Source: Solea solea (lineage: Eukaryota > Chordata > Actinopteri > Pleuronectiformes > Soleidae). From it: 64,000 bases of DNA. This document shows, piece by piece, positions 60,298 to 64,000 of this stretch (its first letter is position 1; the number at the start of each line of letters is the position of its first letter). Below the pieces are notes generated by a model that was not told the origin of the DNA, ran no database searches, and saw nothing but the letters and a program-made list of their open reading frames with translations. The stretch is from positions 5,725,290 to 5,789,289 of the forward strand of contig NC_081147.1 in assembly GCF_958295425.1 (NCBI RefSeq), given 5' to 3'. Both the position numbers and the translations under genes were made by a program.

Positions 60298-61284
60298 AAT
60301 CGTTCAAACCTCCAGATATATTTGTTCCACTCTTGATGTCTTGTGAAGTCGACAGTCTCTGGTGGCTGTATGCTAAATGTGCTAAATGCTAGCACTCAGC
60401 CACACTGCTCTCGGAGCATTTTCCGTCATAGCATTACACCACAAGGGTAAGGGGCTATGGAATCTATTGTCTGAGTGTCCTCACTGAGAATGCTGTATAG
60501 GAATATATGTATGTGTGTGTGAATGTATAGTATGACCTCCTATTTCAGGTGTCAGTCTTGATAATTGGGCAGGGGGTTTAAAGGTGAGGAAGAAGACAAA
60601 AAGCCTGGCTCTGGCAATCAAGACTGGGCAAGAGTCAAAGATGTTCTGCCTGTTCTTTCAGCAGCTGGACAATAGGCTCTGGGAGTTGGAGTCGATTCTC
60701 TCTCTTTCTTTCCTTGTCTTGAACACACACACACACACAAACATACAGACACACAATGAGGCTCCGGTCACAACCCTAATTCATGACCGGGACATGAACA
60801 TGGCTTCCTCATCTCTAATTGAGATGTATTACTCTGTGCTTTCACAGCTTAGAAATTCCACAGCACACACACACACACGCACACACACACAGTAGCCTCT
60901 AGCCATCTGCAGCAGCTCTCAAACTGTGTCCTGGGGGCCTTCCAGGGGCCTTGGGGTAGTGAGATGTGCTCCACAGTCCCTTAACAAGGATCCACAGCAG
61001 AGAACGTGGATTTCTCAGAAATAATTCATAAAGCATTATAAAACAAAAGGAATTTCCGCTAACAGTACATTTGTCACAGATATATTACATAATTAAATGT
61101 CTTTACTTTTTTTAAGCACTGCATCCTCTCCATAAAGACTCACTGAATTGTCTGCAGAATACCAAAGCACATCTTCCAAAGCTGTATATGTGTGCCTGCA
61201 AAAACGTTGCTATTACGTTTAAAACGGTTACTGCGTTCCCATTTCAAAACATTGGTCAGTGTTGCCCCGTCCTCCCCAAACTCA
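60298..61284. other. No gene seen; two (AC)n runs
   Basis: (AC)n at about 60724-60740 and 60863-60891. Repeat-like text near 60900-60990 (CTCAAACTGTGTCCTGGGGG) recalls a hAT end but is not supported by a partner. Confidence 0.4.
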
Positions 61285-61380
61285 AGGCTCTACTGCATGG
61301 ATCATCAACTGGCAGCCCGTGGGCCAAATCCACTCACCCAGACCTTCCAATCTGGCCCTCAACTGAATTCCAATAAAGAA
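61285..61380. repeat. Degraded hAT-like MITE
   Basis: ATCATCAACTGGCAGCCCGT followed by GGGCCAAATCC, and a partly mirrored TCTGGCCCTCAACTGAA, resemble a short hAT MITE of the TCAACTGG...GGCC type. Confidence 0.4.
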
Positions 61381-61495
61381 AAAAAAATGTAAGATTAGGC
61401 AATTGAATGAACATATTGGGAATTGGCGATTGGCTGAGTCCATCGCTCGTTGATAATTGAGGGAGGAGATATTTTAAGTCACTCCATCTTGCTAA

Positions 61496-61620
61496 TTTAA
61501 TTACATTACATGTCAGTTAGCAGACGTGTTTATCCAAAGCGACTTACAAGAGAATTGAGTAGAACCTGCCAGGCGTGGAGTTGAACTTGTGACCATGATG
61601 TCTCTGCACACTGAGCATCT
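61496..61620 (-). repeat. tRNA-derived SINE relic, inverted relative to 26.3 kb
   Basis: Minus-strand order: a B-box-like AAGTTCAACTCC, then a body ending CTTGTAAGTCGCTTTGGATA and AACACGTCTGCTAAC, and an ATGTAATGTAATT tail. The A-box half of the head is eroded. The tail matches 26263-26319. Confidence 0.55.
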
Positions 61621-61636
61621 ATCTATAAATTACAGG

Positions 61637-61775
61637 AACGTCTGTCTGTCTGTGTGCGTGTCTGTCTGTTTTTTCGCATATCTCAATTGATTTCAAACGT
61701 GACAGGTGTCTTACTACGGGCATGAGTAAGTGCAGTGCCAAGTTTGAGTTAATGCAAAAGATACCGTTAAAAGAA
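61637..61775. repeat. Possible high-copy repeat after a (CTGT)n run
   Basis: A CTGTCTGTCTG run is followed by TTTTTTCGCATATCTCAATTG, TTTCAAACGTGACAGGTGT and GTGCAGTGCCAAGTTTG. This resembles a dispersed fish repeat with the same order of words. Class and borders unknown. Confidence 0.4.
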
Positions 61776-64000
61776 GCACACATTGGCTTTTGTCGCTCTC
61801 TGACTCACTGAATGCGCTGTGCCTGCATTAAAATGAGTCAGCGGATTATGCAACAACACGCCAACAAACACAGGTATCCAGTGGCTATTCAAAACTATGT
61901 AAAACACGATGCGCAATAAACTGACTCTTGGAATAGCCCAGCCTACTTTGGACACTCTTTGGACTTTGAATAAACAAAGCACAATTGCGACTACAAGGTC
62001 CCAAATTTAAGCGAGCGATAATGGTCCTGAATTTAAGGACGTTTCAGAATCCAACACATGCAAAGCACAGCCAGCTACAGACAACAAGTGGCAGACAGAA
62101 TAGCATTTTGCCACTCTAAAAAGTAACAAGAGAGAAATACAGAGCGACTTTGCACACGGCACGGCAGTGGGTCAAACATTTTCAATCAATAGATTTCATA
62201 ATATTTAATGCATGACATAAAACAATGTTTTCACTGACTAGCTGCTGCTTCTTCCACATGGGTTTGTGACTAGCATGCTTCCAAAGCGTGCACACCATAA
62301 TAATCTGGTTTCAGCCCATCAACCCACAATCGCACAGTAAGTCTGATTTCATTCATTCATTCATGGAAATCACCCTTCAAATACATGTTTACATTGTGAA
62401 TACTGTCATTGGATAGTGTAATCATGAAACAATTAACAGTGTTGATTTACCTTTTTTTATTCAGAATTGAGGAAAACTTGCAGCTCATTTACTATTTATT
62501 GTTTTACATGCTGGTCTTGTATTCATATCCTTTTTTCCCGTTTGTTTTAATTTCAAAGTCTCAAAAACAAGCTTCAAAACAGTCAAAAAAGAAGGCAAAA
62601 AATGTTTTTTTGTTCAAAATAAATTAGTTGCTGACCCTGTTCTACTGGGTTGTTACAAAGTTTCCAAAAGATAGAAACAAAGAGATACACTAACACCCAA
62701 TTGTGTTAATGTTTTACTGTTGGCAATAGGTGGAGATTAGAAGGGTGTCTGTTTGGAGCAGAAGCTGCAGATGGTGAAAAATGAGCCACAATGAAGGCCT
62801 GTAAAACAATTAATGTCCACCAATAGCTTGTATGAGAGCGATAGGGGGAGACAGAGAGTCACAGAGCTGAAGCTAGAATTAAACATGTTTACAAATGACA
62901 TTTGGGGGAGCCCATTTTCAGGTAACACCGCTACTCAACGTGTCAAATGCATGCATACATGGTGCGGCAGCGCAGTCATTTGCAGAGTACTACTCCTGTC
63001 AAGTGGTCAGATTATGACATTATCGTTTCCTTGTGAATAAAACACATATACGTTAGCAGATTCACCGTGACTTGTTTTCATTTGGACAGCCCCTGAGATG
63101 CTTGTCTCACTGAGCACCGGCCCCTGCACTGCTCCCCAACCTCCCTCCTCTCTCTCCTCTCCCAGGGCTCTGCCTCCCTGTTGTCAGTGGTCTGGTCACC
63201 CCAGCTTGACAGTGCCATTGTAATCAGTCAGTATTTCACTTTAACATGTTTTCCTAATCTCTAATGCCAATACACAAATGTATTGTCATAAGAGATTTTA
63301 ATATTTGTACAAAAAAACATACAATGTACCTTCAACAAATATTTATAGGCAACATGGGGGTTCGTCCAAATGAAGAAAGCTTTTTCCCAGGAGACAATGC
63401 TGAGAATAAATTACAAAGAACATAGTCATAGGATATTAGTGCCATTGGTAATGTTCCAGTTTTATTTGTTTGCCTTTTTGGGATCAAGAGCCATAGGCTT
63501 CTTTACTTTTGTATTTACACTGTTTGCTTCTATTTTCCATGTCCTTAACATGAGCTTTTCTTAATGAGTAATTCACCAAGGGGAAAATTACAGTTAACAG
63601 AGGAAGAAATTATCATACAGAAAGTAGGGGTTATTATTAGAAGTAATAAGCCAGGATTATACTTCACACGTATTGACTTGGCATGGATGAGGGCCCTTCA
63701 GCTGAAGCTGAAATGAAGGGAATTAATCACAGTGTGACTTGAATATTAGTTATCAGAAATGGAATGTTTCAATTCATATATCACGGGCAATTAAGGTCCA
63801 TTTTAGCCACGACTTCATTGTTAAATGTCAAAATTATCATTAGTGGAATTATCGTTAATGTTACCACCATCACTAGAACATCATCTGTGCAAATGTATGC
63901 GATCGGCGACTCATTTACGATCATTTCCATCACGATCCTTATTAGAAACTTACATTATCCTAAAAGTTTAATTCTTAGCTATTCCTGATGGTGATGACTT
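61776..64000. other. No gene seen; possible conserved non-coding DNA
   Basis: Complex, repeat-free stretches at about 62740-62960 and 63360-63990 look like the kind of AT-rich sequence often conserved near developmental genes. No exon, RNA gene or transposon is recognised. Confidence 0.3.

Noticed and set aside
1..64000. CRISPR arrays, operons or prokaryotic-type systems
   Set aside because: No regularly spaced repeats with unique spacers and no tightly packed genes; the repeat content is that of a vertebrate.

Overview
This 64 kb window looks like gene-poor, AT-rich, non-coding DNA from a ray-finned (teleost) fish. The evidence is its repeat content: fish-type L2, RTE/Rex3-like and CR1/L2/Rex1-group LINEs, tRNA-headed SINEs, hAT, Tc1 and TTAA-type DNA transposon relics, and many (CA)n and (TA)n microsatellites. 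I see no convincing exon of a host protein-coding gene. Apart from one intact retrotransposon reading frame, the protein-coding signal is transposon-derived and mostly decayed. Family names come from recognising motifs, not from a database search.

Layout. 1-12.3 kb: unique DNA with hAT/ZBED transposase relics (1.04-1.28 kb and 6.64-6.93 kb), hAT-type MITE ends and an L2 3' fragment (7.63-7.98 kb). 12.29-15.62 kb: a complete-looking LINE on the minus strand with an uninterrupted 1,011-codon endonuclease/reverse transcriptase frame, a polyadenylation signal and a hexanucleotide tail. 15.6-37.2 kb: mostly unrecognised DNA with SINE copies, a fold-back element (22.3 kb), a complete hAT MITE with an 8-bp target duplication (25.07-25.33 kb), copy A of an unnamed ~0.48 kb repeat (27.0 kb) and microsatellites. 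37.28-37.85 kb: a 558-bp MITE flanked by TTAA.

38.8-43.27 kb: a minus-strand RTE-type LINE split by a plus-strand L2 element. The middle of the RTE reading frame is missing at the insertion. Each element carries one identified nonsense codon. 43.3-47.9 kb: microsatellites, LINE tails and unrecognised DNA. 47.87-49.37 kb: a locally duplicated segment holding three tRNA genes or close tRNA copies: Ile(AAT) on minus, initiator Met(CAT) on plus and Leu(TAA) on plus. 49.44-49.89 kb: a MITE with a perfect 19-bp hairpin. 51-64 kb: a second MITE copy, a 141-bp TA-rich microsatellite, Tc1 transposase relics, hAT relics, a second tRNA-SINE family, copy B of the unnamed repeat (inverted relative to copy A) and a further SINE relic.

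Functionally the window is a record of successive transposon insertions. LINE-encoded endonuclease/reverse transcriptases would have copied themselves and probably the SINEs; hAT, Tc1 and TTAA-type transposases would have mobilised the MITEs. The only candidates for current function are the intact LINE frame and the tRNA genes. I found no CRISPR array, operon or previously undescribed multi-gene system.
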